From Adiantum capillus-veneris (lineage: Eukaryota > Streptophyta > Polypodiopsida > Polypodiales > Pteridaceae), in contig CM043953.1 in assembly GCA_014529385.2 (NCBI GenBank), forward strand, positions 76,134,372-76,198,371: a stretch of 64,000 bases of DNA. The letters run 5' to 3'. The position numbers were made by a program, and so were the translations under genes. Numbering within the stretch: the first letter of the stretch is position 1; each line of letters begins with the position of its first letter. Below the pieces are notes generated by a model. It worked only from the letters and a program-made list of their open reading frames with translations. It was not told the DNA's origin and did no database searches. This document shows positions 1-11,500 of the stretch, one piece after another.

Positions 1-264
1 AAGGGAGAGGGAATTTTAGTGTAGCATTTTGGAAAACTAGCACTATGGGAAGAAGCCATGTCTACACCTTGACTCCAATGGTCGCCACACACTCACAATA
101 GTAGAAATCACTGTGCTTGTGAGTCACCTCTAGAGAACGCACTATAGGCTCACTATCTCTGTATCTCTCTCTATCACCATGGTTGCCACCTCGCCAAAGA
201 TAAGGTTTCTGTAAATATTGCATTAAATCAGTCTCCCCTCATACCCCGAGGGGTTTTCATCACC

Positions 265-324
<60 letters not shown>

Positions 325-489
325 GGTGTGTAGTATTTGTGTTATTTCAAAATCACTATTGTCCGCGTCCTAGCCGCTCAAAGCTAGGTGGTGCCCCCTG
401 TTCATTTCACCGTGGCCAGCTCGGCTTTCATCGGCTCTTGGCATGTGAGGCCGTTGGGGTCCGTGTCGTGCTTTGCGCTCATCACCAAC
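1..489 (+). repeat. LTR-C fragment, 3' part (Tat-type Ty3/Gypsy)
   Basis: This stretch matches the reverse complement of about 55080-55500, including a block around 360-400 (GCGTCCTAGCC.CTCAAAGCTA) and the CCCCGAGGGTTTTCATCA block before the TC run. It is therefore the 3' part of a Tat-type LTR whose 5' part lies outside the window. The match ends at about 489, where a chromovirus fragment on the other strand begins. Apparent reading frames here are not coding. Confidence 0.7.
269..321. repeat. (TC)n microsatellite
   Basis: An uninterrupted run of about 26 TC units sits inside the LTR-C fragment. The inverted LTR-C copy has the equivalent AG run at 55270-55331, so the microsatellite belongs to the LTR and differs in length between copies. 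Confidence 0.95.
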
Positions 490-2018
490 AATGTGAGCGA
501 TATGAAAATGAAATTGCAAAAGGAATTTTGCCCACCTTATTTGTTTGTTGGAGAGCTTGGTCTGCATCATGAACTACATAAGGCTTTGGTTATCCGTTTG
601 TAGAATGAAAGAATTCCCCAGTAAATAGTGCTTCCACTAGTCTAGAGCATGTAGAACTGCCAAGAGTTCCTTCTCATATATTCCTAGAGCTTGCTCAATA
701 TGGTCGAGCCTTCGAATTTCATAGGCTATGGAGCCTTCGAATTTCATAGGCTATGGTGTGCCCATCTTGGAGAAAAACAGCTCGAAGGCAATCACCACAA
801 GCGTAGCATTGGACCTCAAAATGTAAGCACAAGTTGAAAGATAAACTTCTCTTTAAGATTTTTGATAGCATTGTTCTCCTTGGTAGACCATATATACCTA
901 AATTTTTCATTAGGTCATATAATGGTCTGCGGTTTGTGATGACTTTTCTATGAAGCATCTATAGTATGCACATACCTATAAAACTTCTTAATTCATGCAG
1001 ATTCCTTGGATTAGACCATCCTTTTATTACCTCTAGTTTTAATGGATCCATTTGGATGCCATCTTGAGAGATAATGTGACCTGAATACTGAATCTCTTGT
1101 AAGAAAAAATCACTTTTCTTTTGATTAATATAAATTTTATTCTCTCGTATAACTTGAAATATTACCTAGAGGTGTTGATTGTGTTCGTATAATGAATTAG
1201 TGTAGATGATTATATCATCAAAGAACACTCCAATAAACGTTTGATAAGGCCTGGATAGCTTTTCCATCAAGTCGTTAAATGTGGCTGGTGCATTAGTCAA
1301 GCCAAAAGGCATGACAATGTACTCGTAGAGACCAAACCTAGTGCAAAATACGGTCTTTATAATGTCTTAATCAACTATCCTTATTTGATGATAGACACTT
1401 TTTAGATCAATCCTAGGTTGACCCCTCTAGCTTATCAAAAAGGTCTTCTACCCATGGAACGGGAAACCTATTCTTGATAGTGATCCTATTTAGTGCTCTA
1501 AAGTCAATACACATACAATATGCCATCTTTATTTTGCACTAATAACACTGGTGAACAAAATGGAGATGAGCTACGCCTAACCATGCCTTTCTCAACCAAC
1601 TCATGCACTTGCTGCATAATATCCTCTTGTTGAGCTTGGAAAACTTGATAAGGAGGCGGTGAGCTTCCTGGAAGAAGTTCAATTGCTTGGTCATCACATC
1701 CCCCCGTTTGGGAGGTAGTTTGCAAGGGATGTCGTCAATAAAAACATCTTGTAACCCCTTGAGGAAATTGGATAACTCTAATTCCTTTTGATTGTTTATA
1801 TTTTCTTTTGCTAAAGCATTAGGTTCATTTTGAGAATCTTTAACAAAAATCATGTTCATGGAAATAGAGCTCTTTATTGACTTATTGAAAGCGTGCTTAT
1901 GTACAATGGGTATGGTACTACCCAACTCCTTAGCATCTATGTACATATATTTTCCTTGAATCTAAAGTAGATTTTTCTTTCAGGGAATTTAACATTGGTG
2001 GCTATGCGATCAAACCAT
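489..2018 (-). pseudogene. Chromovirus pol fragment (end of PR, RT, RNase H)
   Basis: Read on the minus strand, this is a decayed copy of the pol of element D (48660-50310). In order it holds the end of the protease region and linker (about 2018-1725, including the MYIDAKE segment), RT (about 1725-960, with the FFDD catalytic motif near 1220 and PFGLTNAPATF near 1290), and RNase H (about 960-489, ending FLLQFHFHIAH). Many frameshifts and stops interrupt it. Two positions keep the older state relative to D: a GAA codon where D has a TAA stop in the linker, and a single copy of the RT segment that D has in duplicate. The upstream part is cut off by an LTR-A beginning at 2019, and the downstream part by the LTR-C fragment. 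Confidence 0.85.
706..755. repeat. 25-bp tandem duplication
   Basis: The unit beginning GAGCCTTCGAATTTC occurs twice head to tail (706-730 and 731-755) inside the RNase H remnant. Element D has a single copy at the matching place, so this is a local duplication in the dead copy. Confidence 0.9.
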
Positions 2019-2637
2019 TGTTAGCACCAAGCTAACATGGATACCATTTTTCGGAGTTCTCATTGTAAAACACACTTATTATTTTGATAAATCGGGAATA
2101 TCGTAACTCACATTTTCTCGGATAAACTCTGTAATTAATGAGCTAGGGCTACAAGCTTCCAGATTGTATCAACCTGTCATTACCCATTTTTGGTAGAACT
2201 CCCAGATTATTAGTTTTGACCACCAAAAACCTTGGCTAAGATATAAAAGCCAATTTTTGTAAGTTATTATTAAGTTTTGGATAATGAAATACACAGCGTG
2301 AGCTAACGACGCTCACTCCTCTCCTTCTCGTGCTTCCTACTCCCTCCCCAGGTGTCACATTGCAGTCGTGTTTGTTGCATTGCAACCGCAGGTAAGATCT
2401 CTACGCATTGACGTAAGCACTTCACAATATTTCGTAGCTTTTGGCGTCGTTGACGTGCGGCCTAACTTGATCATAACTAGGAATTTACACTTTTAAATAA
2501 AAAAATAATTATAGGCGGGGTATTGGGGCATCATTGCTAAGCATTTAGAAGCATTCTGGATAAAAAATGACTAGGTAAAAAATCCACTGCTATTAATAAT
2601 TGCGATTTTGAAACTTGACCTTAGTGGGGTTTGAGAC
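2019..2637 (+). repeat. LTR-A, 3' truncated
   Basis: This begins TGTTAGCACC and aligns with LTR-A at 40248-41168 and, inverted, at 7576-8494. TATAAAAG lies at 2242-2249 and a splice-donor match (AG/GTAAGA) at 2392-2397. Homology stops at about 2637, inside a GGGTTTGAGACT block, where the minus-strand ORF3 of copy A3 begins, so about 300 bp of its 3' end is missing. It is inserted in the chromovirus fragment. Confidence 0.8.
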
Positions 2638-4122
2638 TCAGATGACTTAAGTGGGGTTTGTGAGGTAGCTTGGAAGTAATCGTACTTGCTGAGTGCAATC
2701 ATCTGATTGGTTAGTGTTTGAAGATCTTGGACTAGTAAAAGGCTGATCCCCTTGTTTGGTATTGGGTGAGGATGGTCTTGGAGACATCTTTCCATGTTCT
2801 TGCTATGTTTCAATTAGTTTCCCAACTTCTGCTTGCTGTGGTTGTTGAGCAGTTGACTCTTCTCTGTCTTTTCTTTGAGCTTCTAATGTCTCTTATATCT
2901 TCAGGGCTTCGGCTTTTTCATACATCCTTTCTAACATGTTTTTCAGATCTTCTTGGATCTTCTTCTCAGGGTTTTTGGTTCTAGGACCCTTGACTTTTCT
3001 TGGATTCCATAGATCTGGAGTCTATCCAACAACTTGTTTACTTCGTTTATAAGATTCCTTTTCTCTTTCAAACCTCACCTTCTGTTGTGGAGGTTCTTTC
3101 TGATGGGCGGCCACTGCCTTTCTTTTCATCTCTTTCCTTCTTGCCCTTTTTTCTTCATTATCCAAACTTTCTTTACTATTGTGGACTTCAAGTGAGATTT
3201 TTGGTGACTCTTTATCTCACTTATAGATCCCTTTCTTCCTTGATCTTGTGGCTCGTGGAGAGGGATGACCTGTGATTATCCATGTATTCTGATATGGGAC
3301 TGGTGGAAAATTATCGACCATCCCAATGGCATGGTATGCAATTCGGGTTAAGACTTCTGGAGCTCCCAAGTATGTGACTTTTCCTTCCTTCTTTGTGCTC
3401 TAGAGTGTTGTAAGCACATATTGAGCATACTTGATGACTTCAATATGTGCATAAAGCTGGTTGCAACAACATGATTAGGGGTAGTGTACCTTGGTGGTTT
3501 CTTGGCGAGGAAGTGGAAGTGCTGGTAGTATAGGGGGGCACAATCCTCTACTTGCTTTAGCATAAGGTCGGAGAAGGTGGTGGAAGTTGTACTCTTTGTA
3601 AATGTTCCAGCTATTTTCCTATCTCTGGCTCTCATTGTCATACCTTCAATGGGCAACTTTAGTGCTTCAACCACTATGTCTTTGTTGATGACTACCTCCA
3701 CTTTTTTTCCTTGTTGATCTGTGACCTAGGTAGATCCATCTTCTTTAATCGCTGATCTATGACCTAGGTAAATCCATCTTCTTTAATCGTTGACAGTAGT
3801 TCCTAAGACCTTTGGAAGTCTAATCCACATGGTTCTTGATCATAAAATTCTCGAAGTCCCAACCTCGTGTTGGCTTCTTTCATAGCTGGCTTAGTTGCTA
3901 CATCATCGACTTGCTTTGGGAGCATTTGCATTTCCACCTAACTTCCATCTTCATTTTTGAATTTTTCGATGAAGACTGTGGTGTTGTGCTCCTCAAGCCG
4001 TTCTTTTGACATGTAGGTTACTTTGGCTGTTTTCATAGAACTGGTCTCCACCTGATATGGTGGCAACTCTTGTAGCTTTCTTTTTGGGTCTTTCTCTTCT
4101 TTGCTTTCTCAGTATCTTGCAT
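2638..4122 (-). pseudogene. Family A ORF3, copy A3 (C-terminally truncated)
   Basis: Minus-strand remnant of the third ORF of family A. The start ATG at 4122 is placed by the conserved ATGCAAG, which follows an AG acceptor. The N-terminal block is readable at 3701-3348: a TKEI/NKDIV..ALKLP motif, MRARDRKIAGTF, then PPRYTTPNHVVAT. These match copies A1 and A2, and the block resembles the InterPro putative plant transposon protein domain (inference). A K/E/Q-rich stretch follows (about 2990-2640, around ERMYEKAEALK), equivalent to the middle of the A2 protein. The coiled coil and C-terminal block are missing, because the copy ends where LTR-A starts at about 2637. Several stops and frameshifts make it non-functional. 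Confidence 0.7.
3715..3790. repeat. 38-bp tandem duplication
   Basis: Two adjacent units beginning TGATCT.TGACCTAGGTA (3715-3752 and 3753-3790) lie within the ORF3 remnant of A3. Copies A1 and A2 have one unit. Confidence 0.8.
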
Positions 4123-5808
4123 TGCACCTATTTGGAAAATATAGTTTCAAAGTTAGAAAATTTTACAAATTTGGCTCTGACATGCCCTTTGTCTTAATTG
4201 CTGGCAAATGATGTCCGTTTTGCTTCAAACCAATTTTGGAGCAATGCATAAAATCATTCAATCGAGGCAAAAATTGCAAGCAAATTCAACAAGGGATTTT
4301 TGCAATATTTTTGTACTTTTGACTTCATAGGCTTGAAGAACATGTGATTTTGATACTTTGAGTGAAGTGTGAGCTCATTTGAGTGTAGCAGGTGAAAATG
4401 GTGCCAGATTTAGTCTTTAGACTGTGAAACACTAGATATAAAGGAATTTTGGGTTTTTGAGATCCAAATGTGATCAAATTTGATTGGTGGACTTATCACA
4501 TCATCTACTTTGGTCCCATGAGGTCAAAAATGAGAATTGGGTTCTGACAAAAATGTCATGATTCTTTAGACTTCATATGACAAAATTGACGCTTTGTAGT
4601 CCCCGAGTTGTTTCCTACTATAAGAGAGCTTTCCTTTACTATTTTCTTGAAACCATCTAGGTACATTGTGTATAGACCTTGTCTATATGCTACCCGTGGA
4701 GTCAGAATTCAATTCTAACATGTGGCAAAAACCTAGATTATTTACATGGGGACCCCCTTGACCCCTGCCAAATGGTCATCTAATAATATGCAAGCGTTCT
4801 ACTATCTAGGGGCATGCTACAATTCAAATCTTTTCCAATTCGGTTGAGTTGACAGGCCGCTATGGTCATTTTTGTGTTATAGGAATCTGTATACATCTGG
4901 GATTCTAGGGTTTTTCTTGGGACCTATACCTGCTATCCGACTGCATAGAAGTGTTCCTTGATGAGTTTAGAACTTACCCCGTATGTCTCATGTGAAGCGG
5001 CGCTGAAAATGGGTGACTGTGGACTCCGAAAATCACCCGCGAAGAAGGTAGAGAGCTCTCTTCTCCAAGAGTGACTAGTAGAAATGAGGTGATTTTGGGT
5101 TACTTAAGATATCTATACTCGGACTTCCCAAACTACTTTTCCCTGGATTCCCCTGTTAGTCCTAATAGGCCGTGGAATCTACGTTAGACTCGAAAAGTTC
5201 CTCAATCGAACTCCAATAGCTCATTCTGCAAAATTTAGGTTAATTTAGGCTTCTCGCTTCTGTTTGTTGTTTTGATCAAAAAATTTTGTGCCTGTTCGTC
5301 TTGTCCTCTTGATCATCAACATATTTTCAGTTCCTCCATTTGAGCTCATTTACTATTTATTATTAATTTTTGACCTGTTTATTAAAAATCAAAGAAAATA
5401 ATAAAATGCACTAAAGAAGAAAATTAGAAGATCAACAATTAAGAAAATACATTAAAAAACACTATTTTACTACTTTTTGGTGGACTTCTTCATTTTTAAG
5501 CTCCAATATCAAGAAGAATTAATGAAAATAAACAAAAAAGGCTATTTTTTGATGTAATTTTTGATAGTATATACACTATTTACACTTAACAGGGATATTT
5601 TATTAGCTGAAATTCCCCTGTTGATGAATTTTAAGGACATTATTAGGTAATTTTGCAAAAACGTTACCATCCAACTTTTTCCTCCCTCTTCAAAAATTGC
5701 CCTTGGTTGAACAATTGTGTCTATACATAGCCATGGTTGGCTCTACCATGCTTTGAAGGTCAATGCAATTCAAATCAGTATGCAATGCAAGAGTTGGGCC
5801 TTGAGTAG
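4123..5808 (-). other. Family A non-coding spacer between PR2 and ORF3 (A3)
   Basis: No coding frame is supported. About 4140-4935 aligns with 12400-13800 of copy A2 but lacks several hundred bp, including complete palindromes; only a half palindrome (GATTATTTAC near 4736) remains. About 4936-5650 aligns with 13800-14510 (A2) and, inverted, with 36060-36760 (A1). It includes very AT-rich sequence with ATATACACTATTTACAC, and a GACTGTGGACTCC block. It sits in every copy between the PR2 reading frame and ORF3. Confidence 0.7.
4128..4156 (-). promoter_or_regulatory. Candidate splice acceptor upstream of ORF3 (A3)
   Basis: On the minus strand a branch-point match CTAAC (4156-4152) is followed 23 nt later by an AG, directly upstream of the ATGCAAG start of ORF3. 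The same arrangement occurs at 12417-12388 in copy A2. Function is inferred from the motif and its position. Confidence 0.45.
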
Positions 5809-6840
5809 TTAACTCAAGGGTTTTCGTGGTGAGGTTTCTTGTTGATGTTTCCCAAATAGCAGATTTTGTAATTTATGTACTCTTTGTCTGATTGTACCGT
5901 CTGGATGCTTTGGCACACTGATTTCTCGAGCTATCAATAACAATGATGACGATTGTTGAGATTTATCTCTCCATTGGTATTTTGATTTTCGATTGATGAA
6001 ATGTTGTGGTGTAGTTTCTTTAGATTTAACTTTCCACTGATACATCAGCTTTACAGTCTGTGGAGAAGATAAATGCCCCTTTGGTTTCCAAACCCATCTA
6101 GTGTTAGTTTCTCTTCTGCAAGATGTTTTTCCTTGAGTTGTTATATGTGAAACTTCCTTCAGGATAGTAGATGAATTTTTGGGCACCCAAATTTGAAATG
6201 GATTGTCCTTGATTTGTGCTTTTGGTACCCAAATCTGCCTGACTCCTTGCATTCTTCTTGTAGCATTTTCTTGTCTAGAGGCTAACGCAGATTGATTATT
6301 ACCTAGTTTCTTTTGTGGGAAACCTCTTTTCCATTCCTCTTTCCTCGGTGCAATTGGAACTAAGAGTTGTCCTCCTTTAAGTGAGAGCTTGAGTTGATTG
6401 GTGTCCCAATCTGGTACTGCCTTGTATGCCCGCATCCATGAGATTCCAAGAATCATTGTTTCATTCATATGTTCATCTGGTATGCATATAAATTGACAAG
6501 GCCATAAAAATCCATTTACTATCACATTCAAGTTAACCACTCCCAATGCCGGTGTTGGGTTTTTGTTGCATCCTTTGATAGTAGATATTCTCGATGCCAA
6601 AGATTGATTTGTAGCTTTCTTGTAAGTGGAATAACTGATTGCGTTCATTCGAGTGCCGGTATCTACTAGTGCATTTGTGCTATGATTCCCATTGTCTTTT
6701 ATTTGGTTCCAAAGTGTTGATGGGAATAGGTGTTTGTTGATTTTTGAAAGCAACTTTCCTCTTGAGTACTCAAAGTCGAGCTTCCTCTTGAGCTTCATCA
6801 ACAACCTACTGTCTTTTAATCTTTCTCTACTTGGCTGCAT
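5809..6840 (-). CDS. Second retropepsin-like domain (PR2) with W-rich basic tail, copy A3
   Basis: Open for 343 codons. From about residue 55 it has a retropepsin-like core: LVDTG followed by T.MNAISYSTYKK, and about 85 residues on METMILGISWM-like spacing (ETMILGISWM), the usual second conserved block of aspartic proteases. The C-terminal half repeats a Trp-centred basic motif about five times (IWVPK, IWVPK, WVWKPK, YQWK, YQWR). Alignment to copy A1 shows the first 50 or so residues are read out of the ancestral frame, so the start is not original. It lies just downstream of the integrase C-terminus (7066-6841) and upstream of the ORF3 spacer, the same order as in A1. A conventional protease sits before RT in A1 at 19564, so this is an additional domain. 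Proteolytic activity is unproven. Confidence 0.6.
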   Translation of the reverse strand: MQPSRERLKDSRLLMKLKRKLDFEYSRGKLLSKINKHLFPSTLWNQIKDNGNHSTNALVDTGTRMNAISYSTYKKATNQSLASRISTIKGCNKNPTPALGVVNLNVIVNGFLWPCQFICIPDEHMNETMILGISWMRAYKAVPDWDTNQLKLSLKGGQLLVPIAPRKEEWKRGFPQKKLGNNQSALASRQENATRRMQGVRQIWVPKAQIKDNPFQIWVPKNSSTILKEVSHITTQGKTSCRRETNTRWVWKPKGHLSSPQTVKLMYQWKVKSKETTPQHFINRKSKYQWRDKSQQSSSLLLIAREISVPKHPDGTIRQRVHKLQNLLFGKHQQETSPRKPLS

Positions 6841-7066
6841 GCATTTTTTCTAGCAAATCATTGATTAATGGCAGCTGGTACTTCTTTAAGCAGCACCCAC
6901 TAATCCGGTTAGCCATTTGTTCACCATCTACAGTGGAAAACGTAACTGCTCCACTTGGAGTTACATCTTCAATGCCAATCGGTCCATTTCCCTTTTCTTG
7001 AATTTGGGAATGTGTTGCTTAAGGGAATAAACTAAAACAAGGTCTATTTTTTGAAGATTTTTGTGA
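6841..7066 (-). pseudogene. Integrase C-terminal remnant, copy A3
   Basis: The minus strand aligns with the integrase tail of A1 at about 34600-34800, including the segment around QMANRISGCCLKKYQLPL (GEPMANWISGCRLKKY in A1). It runs directly into the PR2 reading frame, which supports the order IN then PR2 in this family. Frames are broken. Confidence 0.65.
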
Positions 7067-7388
7067 CTAGATGTGAATCAAAACTTTTCTTGTAGCATTT
7101 TCTTGTCTAGAGGCTAACGCAGATTGATTATTACCTAGTTTCTTTTGTGGGAAACCTCTTTTCCATTCCTCTTTGCTCGGTGCAATTGGAACTAAGAGTT
7201 GTCCTCCTTTAAGTGAGAGCTTGAGTTGATTGGTGTCCCAATCTGGTACTGCCTTGTATGCCCACATCCATGAGATTCCAAGAATCATTGTTTCATTCAT
7301 ATGTTTATCTGGTACAGCTGTAGCCTCGGCCTCTTCCCACTTGGTCAAATAGTGAGCATAGCTACAATGATGTTCGGGTGGTCCCCTC
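7067..7388 (-). pseudogene. Duplicated PR2 segment joined to an integrase-core scrap
   Basis: About 7089-7315 is nearly identical to 6256-6484 (the HMNETMILGISWM to QENATR part of PR2). Upstream on the minus strand it is joined to a short piece reading LTKWEEAEAT, which matches the YLTKWAEA segment of family A integrase cores. The join removes about a kilobase of normal sequence, so this is a rearranged scrap and not a gene. Confidence 0.65.
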
Positions 7389-7575
7389 GGTGGTTCGGGG
7401 AGCGCAACAAGACAGGCGACCTCTAAACACCCCTCAAGGATCCCGTACTACTCAATTGAGACTGGGGCAACCACAAGAAAAAAAAAGCAACAACAAAACC
7501 ATAAATAAACAAGTCAAGGGGAACCACCTAGTTATGGGATGTGAACTAGGACGCGCAAAAATTCTTGGAAAATAC
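7389..7575. other. Unassigned segment
   Basis: This stretch lies between the PR2 scrap and the end of LTR-A. I see no homology to the other elements in the window and no convincing coding potential. It may be original flanking DNA of copy A2. Confidence 0.4.
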
Positions 7576-8494
7576 TGTGGGACGGGTGTCTAACCTCACT
7601 CCTATTTTATTAAACATTTAGCGAGAACCACGATTAAATTGTCAATCCATGGGATGAAGCTAACTTGACTAGTACATAGATGCTACAAGAGGTTGTCAAT
7701 CTCTCAAAAAACGACAAACAACTCGCATCTAACTCAAGCTACACTCAAGTGACTGAAATCACCAAAAGCCAATCGCTCATCAACAAACAAATCACATCCG
7801 TTACAGCATCAAATGACATCCAAACGTAACAAAAATTTAAGGACATGTTTATAAGACCTAAGCACACATGCTTATGGTCTCAAATCCCACTTTAGGGCAA
7901 GTGAAAAAATCATCATTATTAACAACAATATTTTTGACCGAGTCATTTTTTACCCAAAATGCACCTAAATGCTTAGCAATGATGCCCCAATACCCCACCT
8001 ATGCTTACTTTTTGATTTTAAAGTGTAAATTCTTACTTATGATGAAATTAGGCCGCAGGTCGGCGACGCCAAAAGCTACAAAATACTGTGAAGTGTTTAC
8101 GTCAATGCGTAGAGCTCTTACCTGTGGTTGCAATGCAACAAACATGACTGCAATGTGACAACTGGGGAGGGACTAGGAAGCGCGAGAAGGAAAGAAGTGA
8201 ACGTCCTTAGCTCACACTTTGTATTTCATTATCCAAAACTTAATAATAACTTACAAAAATTGGCTTTTATACCTTAGCCAAGGTTTTTGGTGGTCAAAAC
8301 TGATAATCTGGGAGCTCTAACTAAAGATGGGTAATGACAGGTTGATACAATCTGGAAGCTTGTAGCCCCGGCTCATCAATTGCAAGGTTTATCCGAAAAA
8401 TAGGAGTTACAATTTTCCTAATTTATAAAAAATAATAAGTGTGTTTACAATGAGAGCTCCAAAAAATGGTATTTGAGTTAGCTTACTGCTAACA
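7576..8494 (-). repeat. LTR-A, complete, 3' LTR of copy A2
   Basis: Read on the minus strand it starts TGTTAGCAGT at 8494 and ends CCCACA at 7576, 919 bp. It aligns end to end with the 921-bp LTR at 40248-41168. TATAAAAG is at 8271-8264, and a GTAAGA donor match at 8121-8116. A polypurine tract precedes it, so it is the 3' LTR of the ORF3-bearing copy A2. Confidence 0.85.
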
Positions 8495-8511
8495 TTTCCC
8501 TCCTTCTCGCC
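8495..8511 (-). promoter_or_regulatory. Polypurine tract of copy A2
   Basis: The minus strand reads GGCGAGAAGGAGGGAAA immediately before the TG that starts the LTR. This is the expected position for the plus-strand primer of reverse transcription, and copy A1 has GAGGAGGAGGGAAA at the same place. Confidence 0.75.
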
Positions 8512-8533
8512 TGTGTCAGTCCTTGACACAACT

Positions 8534-11500
8534 TTATGGGCTGAAGTAGTCTTCAGGATGACAATTGGCGAGGTGGTCTTTAAGTGCATTTAGGGCCTTT
8601 TCGTATCTAATCTTTCTCTCTTTATTTGGCACCTGCAAGAACTGCATTCTGACTCTTATTTTAGCTCTACTGTGGAGTAGCCTACAAATCTTGATGTCAG
8701 GTTGCTGATCATTGGCCCAAATATCTTTGTTTGCCAAGTGAAGAACCCTGTCTAGAATGCTTCCTCAAATGCCAGCATATTGTGAGAAGATAAGAACATA
8801 CATATGGCATAGAAGCCATAGAGGACTTCTTCGAAAGGTTGGCCACTGAGATTGTAGCATAAACCTTTATTACCCTCAAGGAATGACATCCACAGGGTGC
8901 CCGCTTGCTCTGGCTCATGGAAAACTTCGATGTAGGTAAGAAACATTCAAAAGTTTTATATAGCATCGCACATGATAGATCCAAAATATTTTTGAAGAAG
9001 GGCATGGCGCCCGTTAGGGTTTTCACCATGTACTCTTCTGTTGGCGGTCCCTTTTCTGGAGCAGGAAATCTTGGGTACTTCAGCCAAGTTGGCCGCTTCT
9101 TTGTTAATGCCTCATATGCTTGCCAGGTCCTTACTCTTGGTACATGACAAAAAGTGGTATCCTTTTGAAGTTTCGCAGGTGCTCTTGTGAACAGAATCAA
9201 ATACCTTGGATTCTTGTTCAAACAACTCAGCCTCCACTTTGGGTGTCTTGATCTGCACCTTCTACTTGAATGTCTTTGTAAAGCCTTTCTTTGACTCGGA
9301 GAAACTCCACCTTTATCAAAGTATAGGGCAAGGATTGTTGGTGCTATTGTGCATTGATTTGATTGGGAGTGAGTTGATTAACATTGATAGAGTGAAGAAC
9401 TCTCAACTCCCAATCCATTACTGCTTTCCACTGCTCATCTACCTCCTGTGTAATCTTTTCTTTCAGTGCATCTTCCTTAGCTTTTGATAGCTGGACCATT
9501 GGCACTGTATAAGTTTTTGTTATTTATACTTGAAATTCATCCTTGCCACCTAGCTCTTCTACTGGCTATGTCTCCATCTCAGCAAAAGAAACTGAGGGGA
9601 TCTCTACCTGTGGTTGCTCGGAAGTTCCTGCCTCTTCTTATGTTTTTGGACATCCATCTCTTAACAATTGGTTAACTCTTTTAAGCTCAGCTATTTCTTT
9701 CAGTAGTTCTTCTTCTCATTGCACCCGCATTAAAGGCATGTCTCTCTCTTGAAACCGCTCCAGTTTAAGCTCAAGCTTGAGGTCTTTGTTCTTTTTCTCT
9801 AATGCTTTGTAGACCTCGTCTATTCCTTTGATCGAGGCCACTGCAAGATTTTCTCGTATTCGCCACAAGAGAGGTTCTTGATCATTTATTCTCTGTTGGG
9901 AGTATTGTAGGGAGGCGTTCGCTACATCTAATTGTACTTGCATCTTTTGAACAGATAGGGTTGTAGTTAGAAGTTTGTTGGTAACTTGTGTGAGCTGTTC
10001 ATCTTTTGCTTTGTAAGCAAATGACAACTTCGTAAGCAGATCACCGAGCTCCTCCATCTCTTTCTGCTGTTTATCCCTTGCTAGACGACGTTGTTCAGCT
10101 TCAGCTTTCAATTCCTACACTTGCCTTTGTAGATTAGTGATGAAATTTAATCTGTTGTCTAACTCCCCTTGGAGTGCATCAATCACCATCTCTAGTTCTT
10201 TAGCCTTTGTGTTGCGGCTAAGTGCTGCTATCCAGAGTCTTTTCGTCATGTCCTGCATTTGCTTAGCATACTCGTTGACTTGCAAGATTACTTCATCATT
10301 TGATTTCCAATCTTCATTTCTTGCTAGCTACCTAGATGTCTCAACAGTCTCTTGTGTCTCTTTCTGCTGCGTCATGGCGGCTGGTTGTTCTTGTCCTTGA
10401 GGCTGTGGCTGATCTTCTTTTGTTGTGTCGTCCTGAGGCTTCGTGGATGCCTCGCCTTTTCCTGCTGTTGTAGAGGTAGAAGGGGTTTCTTTGGACTCTT
10501 GTTCTTTTGTTTGCTTAAACTTTGTGGTGTCCTCTGGTTCATAACTCGCCACCCTTTCTGGCTCTGGCTCTTGCTCTTTGTGTTTCTCTTGTGTAGTATC
10601 TCTATGTTGTGCAGATTCAGTTGCTTCTCTTTGTTCAGGTTTTATCTCCTTTGTGGGATCAGGTTCGCTGGCTTTATCTGCTGGTGATGGTGGTGGGCTT
10701 GGCATGGGTTGATCATGCTATTTTGAAGCATGTGAAGAAGGTCGGGGAGACATATCACCTTGATCATGCTGTGCTTCTCCTTGTGCATTTGCTTCCTCTG
10801 CATGCTTTTGCTACTCCGCCACCTTTTTAGCTTTCCATTCCGCTTCTTGGGCTTCTTTCAGCTTCAAAGCTTCTGCTTCCTGATACATTTTTTCCAGTAA
10901 TTCGGTGGGGTCTTCGCCTTGTTTCCTGGCATGGTGCTTTGTTCTTGGTCCTTTGAGTTCAATGGGTACCCACTTTGCCGGGTCCTTGCCTTGTGCTTGG
11001 TGGCTGCATTCGTAAGAGTGCTTTTCTCTTTCAAACTTGGCATGTATCTGTACCAGTTCCTCCTGGTGTGCTACCACGGATTTTATCTTCATTTCTTCGA
11101 TCCATGATCTTCTTTCCTCATTATCAAAGCTTTCATTGCTACGCCGTTCTGGCGAGCTCTCAACAGACTATGCATTTGACTTGTATGTTCTCTTGGTAAA
11201 TCTTGTAGCTTGAGGGAAAGATTGTGCTGATACTATCCAAGTGTTCTGATCTGGGACAGGTGGCAAGTTGTCGGCCATGCCGATAGGATGGTAGGCAATT
11301 CTGGTTAGAATCTCTAGTGCTCCTAGATATGTTATTTTCCCCTCTTTCTTTGTCCCCTTCAATGTGGAAAACACGTATTGTGCATGGTCAATTGGTTTCC
11401 TGGTTGTTGATCTAAGAACTTGTGTAAAGGTTGTGGCAACCGCATGATTGGGTGTCGTATACCTTGGCGGTCTTTTGGCGAGGAAGTGGAAGTGTTGGTG

